A stretch of DNA of 64,000 nucleotides, taken from the NCBI GenBank assembly GCA_016715075.1, contig JADKBK010000015.1, positions 82,832-146,831 on the forward strand, given 5' to 3'. The notes beneath the pieces are model-generated. The model made no database searches. It was not told where the DNA came from and saw nothing but the letters and a program-made list of their open reading frames with translations. This stretch comes from Bacteroidales bacterium (GTDB taxonomy: Bacteria; Bacteroidota; Bacteroidia; Bacteroidales; VadinHA17). Below, in pieces: positions 8,202-16,997 of this stretch (the stretch's first letter is position 1; the number at the start of each line of letters is the position of its first letter). Made by a program: the position numbers and the translations under genes.

Positions 8202-9413
8202 TCAGAATGCAGATATAAATCCGGCGCTGATCTTTCCATAACTGGCTCCTGAAAATTTATAAGAATATTCTGTGACAACCCTGACATTGCGCCTGAGAAT
8301 ATAGCCGGCGTGGAGTGTTGCGGATCTGTAATCAAGTTCATCGGCATCCGATTCAACCAGGTTCAAAAGGCCTGTAAGGTACCATTTGCTCATGTCGCCC
8401 TTTGGTGAATAAATAACTTCTGCAAATCCACCATCAGTAGTCAGGTCACCCTGCATAGCTCCGTCACCTCCTGTAAAGACATCTGAATCCATTCTTCTGA
8501 CATATTGCACATTTAAGACAAACCTGTCATCGAAATTCAAAGTCAGATCCGGGCCAAACATACTGATCTTATTTGTAATATCAGGAGAAAGCATTGAAGG
8601 GTCTGAAAGATTCTCCTTGCCGGTATAGCCAAAAAGACCAATAGTGACATATTTTCCGATGTCCTGACTGATTTTTCCCATGAAATTTTTATATTTATCC
8701 TTATCGAACAGTAATGCATCAGTTGCTTCACTTAATCCGCAGCCATTAACAATTTCTCCAACAAGAGTAGTTCCGGTTTTAAATCCCTTGTCGAACATTA
8801 TTCCCCTGTCATATTTCAGATCGGTCGATGAATTACCCGGAGCTGCCTCATAAATTTTGTATGGTTCAAGGGTATACCGCAGTTCTCCCTTGAATAATGG
8901 ATCAGAAACCTGAAACTGGCCGATATAAAAATTAATTCCCGTTCTGAAAAGATCATGATACATCAGGAATGCATCCTCTATTCCTTCAACAACGCCCCGT
9001 TCATTAAAAAGAAAATAGAAATAATAGGAGAGCCTGTCAGATAGTTCTCCTCCGGAAAGTATCTTAATGACAAAGGGAGCGCTAAAGTCGGCTGTTCCGC
9101 TGTTATCAAAATTATATGAGGCAAATCCTTCCAGTCTGATTGCAAGGGGTAATTCCCTAAAGAGTGAAAGCCTCTCATCTCCAGTAGGAATAAAATACCG
9201 GGGAGATTCATATTTGGTCATACGGAAACCATTGCCGGCAAATTCATCCCCAAAAGCTTTCAATCTTGGCATTACAGGGGAATGGCATACCTGGCAGCTT
9301 ATCTGGTACTTTCTGGCAAAGGCAGGTATTGCATTACACTTATTGACCGGTATCATCACCGACATGATTAAAGCCGTTACGGCCAGCTGATAAATATTGA
9401 CTCTTCTTTTCAT
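8202..9413 (-). CDS. Mono-heme cytochrome c / porin-like outer-membrane protein
   Basis: The 403-residue product has a signal peptide and one heme-binding CQVCH (C40, C43, H44) soon after it, followed by about 340 residues of alternating beta-strands with aromatic residues and a final strand ending in F. This is the layout of an outer-membrane barrel with a small heme at its N-terminus, as found in several cytochrome-containing barrel families. It lies 34 bases downstream of the five-heme cytochrome and is very likely co-transcribed with it. A joint role in electron transfer across or at the outer membrane is inference; no terminal reductase is in the window. Confidence 0.65.
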   Translation of the reverse strand: MKRRVNIYQLAVTALIMSVMIPVNKCNAIPAFARKYQISCQVCHSPVMPRLKAFGDEFAGNGFRMTKYESPRYFIPTGDERLSLFRELPLAIRLEGFASYNFDNSGTADFSAPFVIKILSGGELSDRLSYYFYFLFNERGVVEGIEDAFLMYHDLFRTGINFYIGQFQVSDPLFKGELRYTLEPYKIYEAAPGNSSTDLKYDRGIMFDKGFKTGTTLVGEIVNGCGLSEATDALLFDKDKYKNFMGKISQDIGKYVTIGLFGYTGKENLSDPSMLSPDITNKISMFGPDLTLNFDDRFVLNVQYVRRMDSDVFTGGDGAMQGDLTTDGGFAEVIYSPKGDMSKWYLTGLLNLVESDADELDYRSATLHAGYILRRNVRVVTEYSYKFSGASYGKISAGFISAF

Positions 9414-9447
9414 AATAAAAAAGGGTTATCAATTAAATACAAAACGA

Positions 9448-10827
9448 TTATGGTAATACGGTTAAAAATGTTGTATGATCATTTACTGCAATAATCCTGG
9501 ATTCCTCTTCAGGTACTTTAAGTAAATCGGCTACAGGCTTAACAAGCAGCTGATAATTCAGCTGAGCTTTTACCTTCAGTTCACCGGGTGCAATATCGAA
9601 TGGCATGCGGAAGGTGAATTTTTCCATTTTTACCTCTCTGGGACCTATCCTGTAATCAACTCCCAGTTTCGCCGTATTCCATTGCATTATTGTCATCCTT
9701 CCCTCGGGGTCAAAATATGGCATCCTGAAGATGCGGTTTCCGGAAGGAATACCGTCCCGCTGCACTCCTTTGAAATCAGGAATACCAAGTGGTACACCCA
9801 TGTCCTGATAAGCCAGGTTATCTCCCGATATTGTATATTCCTCCCCTTCAAATCCCTTTTTATCAACGTCAAGATGATACACTTTGCCTTTGGCATCTGT
9901 TGCCTCAACATTCAGCCAGGCAATTCTGTCTTCAACTGATCCGGTTGGAAATTTATGCCCAGTTTTCTGATTGAACAGGGCAACAGTAAATACAACTGTT
10001 TCGCCCGGTTCTGCTTCGCGAATGTCGGGTTGAATCCTGAGTTCGATTGTACCCCTCACCTTGCCCGGATCATGTGCCCCGTGAAACAGGTGAAGGCGGG
10101 CATCATCATGTGGTTTTCCCATAATAGCATACTGATAACCTGCTTTTGGCATGTGGCAATCCTGGCATCTGACTCCCTCTTTTGCATATGGACCCTCTTT
10201 CCATTCAAGCTGGGTACTTTTTACCCACATTCCAAAGGGATTTTTTTCGTTATGACAATTCCCGCAAAATTCAGTTGTCCTGAAAAAATCATTCTGTACT
10301 ATCTTATGGGCAGGGGATTCAATTTCAGGAGTTCGTCCGGCATACTTGGTCATCCCCGGTTTAATTAAATAACTGAAATTAAACGGAGGATCAGTCTGGG
10401 CAGATTGGATGAGATGACAAACCTCGCATGATACCGATTCATTAGCCATACTTTTTTCCGAAGGTCTCGGAGGGGGAAACTTGCCTCCTCCCATAAATGC
10501 AAGAGGTGTATGACAACCATTACAACCGTCCACTGCATCCTTAAGCTCAGGTTTTGCTTTCGCATGAGCAACGGCAAGGTCGAAATACTCAATCTCATCC
10601 CAGTGATGCGTATATGCCTGCGACATCATAGCCTGGGACCACTGTTCATAAAGTCCGGGATGGCATGACCTGCATTTTGCGGCCGGCTCAAAGTCCTTAT
10701 AGGAATATTTGCTTTTCAGATCCTCCTGCGGGGCCATTAAGCTGACAGTGAATGCTGTCAGTACCAGCAATATTGCCGCAAATAGTATAATAAGGATCTT
10801 TCTCCGGGTATTTTTCTTACTTATCAT
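9448..10827 (-). CDS. Five-heme c-type cytochrome, membrane-anchored
   Basis: This 459-residue protein has an N-terminal transmembrane anchor (residues 11-31) and five CXXCH motifs at C52, C102, C134, C188 and C221, all in the first half. The motif pattern (CRSCHPGLYEQW, CNGCH, CEVCH, CGNCH, CQDCHMP) resembles the cytochrome c554/multiheme NrfA-related group. The second half is a beta-rich domain (about 255-459) without heme sites. It would act in the periplasm as an electron carrier or small oxidoreductase. It leads a two-gene leftward operon with the mono-heme barrel protein. Substrate is unknown. Confidence 0.78.
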   Translation of the reverse strand: MISKKNTRRKILIILFAAILLVLTAFTVSLMAPQEDLKSKYSYKDFEPAAKCRSCHPGLYEQWSQAMMSQAYTHHWDEIEYFDLAVAHAKAKPELKDAVDGCNGCHTPLAFMGGGKFPPPRPSEKSMANESVSCEVCHLIQSAQTDPPFNFSYLIKPGMTKYAGRTPEIESPAHKIVQNDFFRTTEFCGNCHNEKNPFGMWVKSTQLEWKEGPYAKEGVRCQDCHMPKAGYQYAIMGKPHDDARLHLFHGAHDPGKVRGTIELRIQPDIREAEPGETVVFTVALFNQKTGHKFPTGSVEDRIAWLNVEATDAKGKVYHLDVDKKGFEGEEYTISGDNLAYQDMGVPLGIPDFKGVQRDGIPSGNRIFRMPYFDPEGRMTIMQWNTAKLGVDYRIGPREVKMEKFTFRMPFDIAPGELKVKAQLNYQLLVKPVADLLKVPEEESRIIAVNDHTTFLTVLP

Positions 10828-10947
10828 AATGTTTCATATTTTTATATTGGAAAAGGTACTAAATATAATAACACCATGTTAATGTTTTAACAGTAATTTT
10901 AGAACCGGTATCATTAGTGAGATTCTCAACTTGTTGATGTTATAGAA

Positions 10948-12327
10948 ATGAAGATCAATATTTTCTGGTTCCGGAGAGATCTGAGACTGGACGACAATAA
11001 TGCCCTGTCCCAGGCTGCCAGCTCAGGCTTGCCAGTATTACCCCTCTTCATTTTTGACAACAATATTACCGATGAACTGCCTGCCGATGATCCGAGGGTC
11101 ACTTTTATCTATGAAACGCTCCTTTCAGTTGACGCAAAACTGAAAGAATATAACGGTTCACTTTTCATCATGAAAGGTGATCCGCTTGCATCATGGAAGA
11201 TCCTGTTAAACCAATTTGGGATTAATGCAGTTTATATTAATAAAGACTACGAACCATATGCAATTCAGAGAGATAATTCCGTGGAGAGTCTGCTGAAAAC
11301 ACACGGGATACCTCTCTTAAGATTTAAAGACCAGGTCATTTTTGAAGAAGGGGAAATTGTTAAATCCGACGGGAAGCCTTATACTGTTTATACACCATAC
11401 AAGAACAAATGGATGAATGATCTTAAAGAAATATTACCTCTGAGTGATTTCGATCAAAATTTGCAAAAGAAGCTGTTTGTCCATAAAAATGAATGTCCGG
11501 CACCTGACAAAATTGGTTTTGAAATAAGCAGCATAAAAGTAAAACCATTTGATCTTGATGCAATCCCTGAATATGACAAATACAGAGATTATCCTGCCCT
11601 TGATAAAACCAGTTACCTGGGACCACATCTCCGGTTTGGGACAGTAAGTATCCGGAAGCTGGTCAAAATGGCTCTTCAGGGAAACCGGGTATTTCTGAAT
11701 GAGCTTATATGGCGTGAATTCTTTATGCAGATACTTTTCCATTTTCCGCATGTGGTCACAGGAAATTTCAAACCTAAATTCGATAATATCCTGTGGAGGA
11801 ATAATGAAAATGAATTTGAGAGATGGTGTTCCGGCAATACCGGTTATCCGATCGTCGATGCGGGAATGAGACAGCTAAATGAAACTGGATTTATGCATAA
11901 CAGGGTACGGATGATCACTGCCGGCTTTCTCTGCAAGCATCTGCTTACTGACTGGAGGTGGGGAGAGGCCTATTTTGCACAAAAGCTGCTCGACTACGAG
12001 CTCTCTTCAAATAACGGTAACTGGCAATGGGCAGCCGGGACAGGTTGTGATGCAGCTCCATATTTCAGGGTGTTCAATCCTGAACTTCAATATAAAAAAT
12101 TTGACCCCGACGGGGAATATGTAAGGAAATGGGTGCCTGAGAAGGATAGGAAAGATTATCCGGCTCCTATTGTAGATCATGACTTTGCAAGGAACAGAGC
12201 TATTTCAGCTTACCGGTCGGGATTAATTCTGAAGAATTGCCTGATTTTATCATTTAAAGCATATTTTGAGCCCCGGTATGCTTTAATGTTTAACTTTGCA
12301 CTGTTTTGGCAAGTTAAAGACTTATGA
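10948..12327 (+). CDS. Cryptochrome/deoxyribodipyrimidine photolyase family
   Basis: The N-terminal Rossmann domain starts MKINIFWFRRDLRLDDNNAL, the FAD domain carries LRFGTVSIRK, the stretch ELIWREFFMQILFHFP, and the C-terminal block NNGNWQWAAGTGCDAAPYFRVFNP. These mark a class I CPD photolyase, which uses blue light and FADH to split pyrimidine dimers. Homology stops near ARNRAISAYRSG (about residue 425). The last roughly 35 residues cover a hairpin and a promoter for the next gene and look like read-through. One missing base near 12222 would instead give a stop at 12255-12257. The real end may therefore be about 12257. Confidence 0.87.
   Translation: MKINIFWFRRDLRLDDNNALSQAASSGLPVLPLFIFDNNITDELPADDPRVTFIYETLLSVDAKLKEYNGSLFIMKGDPLASWKILLNQFGINAVYINKDYEPYAIQRDNSVESLLKTHGIPLLRFKDQVIFEEGEIVKSDGKPYTVYTPYKNKWMNDLKEILPLSDFDQNLQKKLFVHKNECPAPDKIGFEISSIKVKPFDLDAIPEYDKYRDYPALDKTSYLGPHLRFGTVSIRKLVKMALQGNRVFLNELIWREFFMQILFHFPHVVTGNFKPKFDNILWRNNENEFERWCSGNTGYPIVDAGMRQLNETGFMHNRVRMITAGFLCKHLLTDWRWGEAYFAQKLLDYELSSNNGNWQWAAGTGCDAAPYFRVFNPELQYKKFDPDGEYVRKWVPEKDRKDYPAPIVDHDFARNRAISAYRSGLILKNCLILSFKAYFEPRYALMFNFALFWQVKDL
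12255..12285. terminator. Hairpin at the photolyase 3' end
   Basis: TAAAGCATA (12255-12263) pairs perfectly with TATGCTTTA (12277-12285) across a 13-base GC-rich loop. It lies inside the apparent 3' tail of the photolyase and directly before a promoter, which fits an intergenic stop signal. No long T-run follows. Confidence 0.4.
12265..12298 (+). promoter_or_regulatory. Promoter for the DAK2-DegV gene
   Basis: TTTG (12265-12268) and TAACTTTG (12291-12298) match the Bacteroidota -33/-7 consensus with a 22-base spacer, slightly long. The start codon of the DAK2-DegV gene follows 25 bases after the -7 box. Confidence 0.5.
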
Positions 12328-14129
12328 CACAAGTTGCTTTGGTTCCTTTAAATGAAATGGATGGCCGCAGACTTTATTACACTTTTATAGCGGGCGCCAG
12401 AAAGGTTATTGAACACCAGGTGGAACTCAATAAGATCAATGTATTTCCTGTAAATGACGGAGATACCGGTACAAATCTTGCCTCCACTATCCGGGCGGTA
12501 ATTGATTCACTGCATCCCCATAGATCGTATAAAATTACCGCCGACCGTATAGCTGAAACAACATTGGTGAATGCCCGTGGCAATTCGGGGATTATTTTTG
12601 CCCAATTCCTCTATGGGATGAGTTCCGAGACCGGAAATTTCAAAACTATAAATGTAAGCCAGTTCGCCGAAAGCGTTAAAAATTCAGTGAAGTATATCTA
12701 CGAAGCTGTTGCCAATCCTGTTGAAGGCACTATGCTGACCGTTATAAAGGACTGGGCTAATTATATTTATGAAAACAGGTACCTTTTTTCAGATTTCAAT
12801 GAAATATTTCTCAATTCTCTCGTAGTACTTAATAAATCCCTTATTGAAACAAAATCAAAGCTTACGGTTCTTGCCAAAGCAAACGTTGTAGATGCCGGAG
12901 CAAGAGGATTTGTATTCTTTGTTGAGGGGATAACCGAATTTCTAAACCACCGCAATCTGAAAGAGCTTGTCCAGGTTAAAGCTGAAACATCCGTCTTTGA
13001 AAAGATAGAAGAGTCGATTCCTGAGAAAGTTGATTTCAGATTCTGTACCGAAGCACTTATTAAGAACAGCACCATTGACAGTAAAACACTGACTGCCACT
13101 CTGGAAAGATTCGGAAACTCAATTGTAGTTGCCGGTTCCGACAGAATGCGACGGCTTCATGTTCATACAAACACACCTGCAGAACTCTTCAAGGAACTCA
13201 GGCAGACAGGCACCATAGCCTTTCAGAAAGCTGATGACATGGTAAGGCAGAGTGATGTGGTCTATAACAGGAAATGGAAAATTGCTATTGTAACTGATTC
13301 AACATGTGATCTTTCACAGGAACTTATTGATCAGTACCAGGTGAATATGCTCCCGATAAATATCAATTTTGGTGAAAATCATTATCTCGATAAGATCACA
13401 ATACAGCCGGAGCAGTTCTATTCGCTTCTTGAAGAAAACACACATTATCCCAAATCTGCTCAGGTTAATGAAAAGGCATTTACAAATCTCTATTCTCATC
13501 TGGCTTCACATTATGATTCCGTGATTGCTATTCATCTGAGCGATAAGCTAAGTGGAACATTTGGCAGCAGCCAGAAAGCCGCGCTTGCAATAAGCAGGGA
13601 ATTCAATAAACCTATTTCGGTAATAAACTCCAGAAATCTTTCCGGAGCCTTAGGCCTCATAGTGCTGCGGGCTGCCCAGGCAATAGAATCAGGGTATTCA
13701 CACGAGCAGATTGTAGAAATGACAGAAAGCTGGGTCAAAAAGGTAAGGATTTTTGTCAGCGTCAGGGACATCAAATACCTGATCCGCGGAGGCCGGCTCT
13801 CAGCCACAAAAGGATTAATTGCCAGGATACTTAATATAAATCCCATAGTCTCTATTGACGAAGCTGGCAAAGCCATCGTCTTTGACAAATCATTCAACCA
13901 GAAAGCCAATATGGAAAAGGTGATGGGATATATCAGTAAACTGGTAAGGGAGAAGAAAACATGGAACTATATCGTTCTTCATGCCAATAACAGTGAGGCT
14001 GCAAGATGGTATAGCGAAAGGATGGAAGAGATCACTCATATGAAACCTATCTCTGAAGTCAATATTTCACCGGTTATCGGAGCAAATACAGGCATAGGAG
14101 CAGCTGCAGTGGCACTTCTGTGCGACTGA
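12324..14129 (+). CDS. DAK2-DegV fusion, fatty-acid-kinase-like (FakA-FakB)
   Basis: This 601-residue protein joins two families that are separate in Firmicutes. Residues about 1-200 are a DhaL/DAK2 domain with the Mg-ATP loop NVFPVNDGDTGTNLAST. A middle domain (about 210-310) follows. Residues about 316-600 are a DegV lipid-binding domain beginning KIAIVTDSTCDLS and holding RGGRLSATKGLIARILNINP. FakA binds ATP and FakB presents the fatty acid for acyl-phosphate formation, so the fusion may be a one-chain fatty acid kinase. The ATG overlaps the annotated photolyase end by 4 bases; a promoter sits just upstream. The fusion is certain from sequence; the reaction is inferred. Confidence 0.82.
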   Translation: MTQVALVPLNEMDGRRLYYTFIAGARKVIEHQVELNKINVFPVNDGDTGTNLASTIRAVIDSLHPHRSYKITADRIAETTLVNARGNSGIIFAQFLYGMSSETGNFKTINVSQFAESVKNSVKYIYEAVANPVEGTMLTVIKDWANYIYENRYLFSDFNEIFLNSLVVLNKSLIETKSKLTVLAKANVVDAGARGFVFFVEGITEFLNHRNLKELVQVKAETSVFEKIEESIPEKVDFRFCTEALIKNSTIDSKTLTATLERFGNSIVVAGSDRMRRLHVHTNTPAELFKELRQTGTIAFQKADDMVRQSDVVYNRKWKIAIVTDSTCDLSQELIDQYQVNMLPININFGENHYLDKITIQPEQFYSLLEENTHYPKSAQVNEKAFTNLYSHLASHYDSVIAIHLSDKLSGTFGSSQKAALAISREFNKPISVINSRNLSGALGLIVLRAAQAIESGYSHEQIVEMTESWVKKVRIFVSVRDIKYLIRGGRLSATKGLIARILNINPIVSIDEAGKAIVFDKSFNQKANMEKVMGYISKLVREKKTWNYIVLHANNSEAARWYSERMEEITHMKPISEVNISPVIGANTGIGAAAVALLCD

Positions 14130-14143
14130 TCTATATTAAACAA

Positions 14144-14926
14144 ATGAGCTTTTTTCAGATCTATATTCAGGCATTCGTTGTCATAATGATCATTATGACC
14201 TCTTTGTGGATAGTCAGCATCCTAATCAAAAATGTCAGCATAGTAGATATTTTCTGGGGAGCGGGATTTGTAATTACCAGCGCTTACTATTTTCTGAACA
14301 GTAATGGAAATGAGACCAGGAAAATCATCCTGATGACACTCGTAGCACTCTGGGGACTCAGGCTGACGGTATATCTTGCCTGGCGTAACATAGGAAAAGG
14401 AGAAGATTTCCGCTACAGGGAGTTCCGCAGGAAATACGGTGAGAAACGTTACTGGTGGATAAGTTTTTTCCAGACTTTCCTTTTACAGGGAGTACTTATG
14501 TGGCTCATCTCTGCACCTCTTCTGGGAGCACAGTATTTCGGAAAGGATTTTCCTCCCGGATTAATTGACTTTACAGGTATCGCTCTCTGGATCATCGGTT
14601 TTGCTTTTGAAGCAGGGGGGGATATTCAGCTGGCTATATTCAGGGCAGATCCGTCAAATAAAGGCAAAGTACTTAATAAAGGATTCTGGCATTATACGAG
14701 ACATCCCAACTACTTTGGCGATTCAGCGGTATGGTGGGGATTCGGACTTATCTGCATCGCATCTGGAAGTTACTGGCCTGTGTTGTCATCACTGCTGATG
14801 ACTGCCTTAATAATTAAAGTCTCCGGTGTTGCGCTCCTCGAAAAAACATTAAAAGAGGAAAAACCGCAATACAGGGAATATATTGAAAAGACAAGTTCAT
14901 TCATTCCCTGGTTTCCAAAAAAATAA
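14144..14926 (+). CDS. DUF1295 membrane protein (steroid 5-alpha-reductase-like)
   Basis: The ATG at 14144 is preferred to an in-frame GTG at 14120, which would overlap the upstream gene. The 260-residue protein has about six or seven hydrophobic helices and the C-terminal DUF1295 signature (GFWHYTRHPNYFGDSAVWWGF, in the steroid 5-alpha-reductase/isoprenylcysteine methyltransferase fold). The family is thought to act on lipids using NADPH. It is 14 bases downstream of the DAK2-DegV gene, which also suggests lipid metabolism. The substrate is unknown. Confidence 0.8.
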   Translation: MSFFQIYIQAFVVIMIIMTSLWIVSILIKNVSIVDIFWGAGFVITSAYYFLNSNGNETRKIILMTLVALWGLRLTVYLAWRNIGKGEDFRYREFRRKYGEKRYWWISFFQTFLLQGVLMWLISAPLLGAQYFGKDFPPGLIDFTGIALWIIGFAFEAGGDIQLAIFRADPSNKGKVLNKGFWHYTRHPNYFGDSAVWWGFGLICIASGSYWPVLSSLLMTALIIKVSGVALLEKTLKEEKPQYREYIEKTSSFIPWFPKK

Positions 14927-14941
14927 TATCATCTTTATAAT

Positions 14942-16897
14942 ATGAAGCCGTTTAGCAAATTGTTGTTCCTGACATTAATTGGCTTTCATATTTTACAGAC
15001 TTTACATTCCCAGCCTGTACCAAAGGATTTTATTAATCCTCCCGCAGAGTTTTCAGTAATGCCTTTCTGGTTCTGGAATGACACTTTAAAGGATGAAGAG
15101 ATAATACGCCAGATAGCAGATTTTGAAGAACATGGAGTATACGGTTTTGTGATACACCCACGGATAGGGTTGCCTGAAAATATTAAATGGCTTTCACCTG
15201 AAATGATACAATTCATGAAAACTGCCATTGAGGAGGCCTCAAAAAGGAACATGTTTGTCGTGCTGTATGATGAGGGAATGTATCCGTCGGGCTCATCCGG
15301 AGGTCAGGTTGTTGCCAGGAATCCGCAACATGCCGCCCGCGGACTGGCGAGGATAGAGCTTAATCCCGGTGAGCTGCTAAAGCTTCCTGACAGGGCAAAT
15401 CTGATTACAGTTATTGATCGTAATGAAAAGGGTAAGGTTGCAATTATTGAACAACCATCGGGTGGAGTTATACGCGGACTTCATTATATTGGTGAAGGAG
15501 GCAGCCATCCCGCAGAGGAGACTCATCCTGCCGGCGATATACTCAATCCGGAAGCGGTTGCAAGCTTTATGGAGCTTGTATATGAAACATATGCCAAAGA
15601 GTTTGGCAGCTATTTCGGAAATACGGTCATTGGAATTTTTACCGATGAACCCTCTCCTCTCGGGCGTGGGTCTGAAAAAGGAATAGTACCCGGAAATGGA
15701 GCATTACTGCCTCAGATAAACAGGATTCTTGGTTACGATTTTACTCCTTTTCTTGCGGATCTGTGGTATGATGACCTTCCTGAATCAGGTAAACACCGGA
15801 CAGACTACTACAGGGCTGTTAATATATGCCTCGAAGAAAATTTCTTCAGGCCCCTTGGAAACTGGTGCCGTGATCATTCAATAGCGCTGATGGGCCATCC
15901 TGCGGGATCGATGGACATTGGTGCAGAAGAATATTTCCAGGTGCCAGGCCAGGATCTGGTCTGGCGGTATGTTGAGCCCGGACCCAAAGCACTTGAAGGG
16001 CAGCATTCGACAATGGCTAAGTGTGCAGCAAGTGCGATGGTCCACCAGGGGCTACGCCGCAATTCTAACGAACTCTATGGAGCATATGGCCATAATCTTA
16101 CCCGGAGCGAGATGGAGTGGCTTGCAGACTGGTGCTTTGTACGAGGACAGAATCTTCTCTTTCCACATGCTTTCTATTATTCTGTCCGTGGTCCAAGGGT
16201 TGATGAAAGACCACCCGATGTAGGACCGAATGCAATATGGTGGAAAAACTATAAATCTTACGCAGATGCCTGCAGGAGACTGAGCTGGATAAACACCGAT
16301 TCTAAACAGATTTGCAATCTGGCCATCCTGTGTGAAGCAAACATGCTGCCCTTTGAAACTGCAAAAATATGTTACCGGAACCAACGCGATTTCAATTACC
16401 TTGAAATACGTCATCTGTGGGAAGATTCACTTGTTGATGAATCAGGTATACATATTAAGGGAATGGATTATAAGGCGCTCATCATCGACAGCCTTTCATA
16501 TATGCCCGATCAGGCAATCCCCTTTCTTAAGAAACTCGCAGCAAATGGCAGGTTGATAATCAGGAAGGATTCACAATATTCACAAGTGATTAAAGACGCA
16601 CTCATAACAGATTCAGCTGAGGAGTTTGTAAATGCAATCGACAAACTGTCAGAGCCTGACATTATTCTTAAGCCAGTTTCAAAAAATATCAGGTACAGAC
16701 ATGTCGCAAAAGGGAAAGACCATTTCTATCTCTTTTTCAACGAGGAATCAGGAAATGTAACGACAAAAATTACAACGGTTGTGACAGGCAAACGGCAATG
16801 GTTGAATCCTCAAACTGCAGAAGCTGTAAGCGCAAAGAAGAATGAAAATGTGAAGTTTAATCCTTACGAATTAAAAATACTCAGGATAAGCCCCTGA
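14942..16897 (+). CDS. Secreted glycoside-hydrolase-like TIM-barrel protein (GH106-related?)
   Basis: A signal peptide (residues 1-24) is followed by a TIM-barrel-type start, FSVMPFWFWNDTLKDEEI, then GVYGFVIHPRIG, MFVVLYDEGMYPSGSSGG and later IGIFTDEPS. Together these recall the N-terminal half of GH106-type rhamnosidases and their unclassified relatives, with acidic residues in the FTDEP and YDEG motifs as candidate catalytic residues. The 651 residues are shorter than classical GH106 enzymes (about 1000) and lack their C-terminal sandwich domains. It leads a group of three secreted proteins of glycan-degradation type. The hydrolase call is moderate; the exact family is uncertain. Confidence 0.55.
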   Translation: MKPFSKLLFLTLIGFHILQTLHSQPVPKDFINPPAEFSVMPFWFWNDTLKDEEIIRQIADFEEHGVYGFVIHPRIGLPENIKWLSPEMIQFMKTAIEEASKRNMFVVLYDEGMYPSGSSGGQVVARNPQHAARGLARIELNPGELLKLPDRANLITVIDRNEKGKVAIIEQPSGGVIRGLHYIGEGGSHPAEETHPAGDILNPEAVASFMELVYETYAKEFGSYFGNTVIGIFTDEPSPLGRGSEKGIVPGNGALLPQINRILGYDFTPFLADLWYDDLPESGKHRTDYYRAVNICLEENFFRPLGNWCRDHSIALMGHPAGSMDIGAEEYFQVPGQDLVWRYVEPGPKALEGQHSTMAKCAASAMVHQGLRRNSNELYGAYGHNLTRSEMEWLADWCFVRGQNLLFPHAFYYSVRGPRVDERPPDVGPNAIWWKNYKSYADACRRLSWINTDSKQICNLAILCEANMLPFETAKICYRNQRDFNYLEIRHLWEDSLVDESGIHIKGMDYKALIIDSLSYMPDQAIPFLKKLAANGRLIIRKDSQYSQVIKDALITDSAEEFVNAIDKLSEPDIILKPVSKNIRYRHVAKGKDHFYLFFNEESGNVTTKITTVVTGKRQWLNPQTAEAVSAKKNENVKFNPYELKILRISP

Positions 16898-16997
16898 AAT
16901 AAGCAGACAGCTATGAATCCGGAAATACAGATCCACCATAAGTATGATCAAGATATCAAAAAAACATAACTTTCTCATTTTCTAATATTTTATCATA

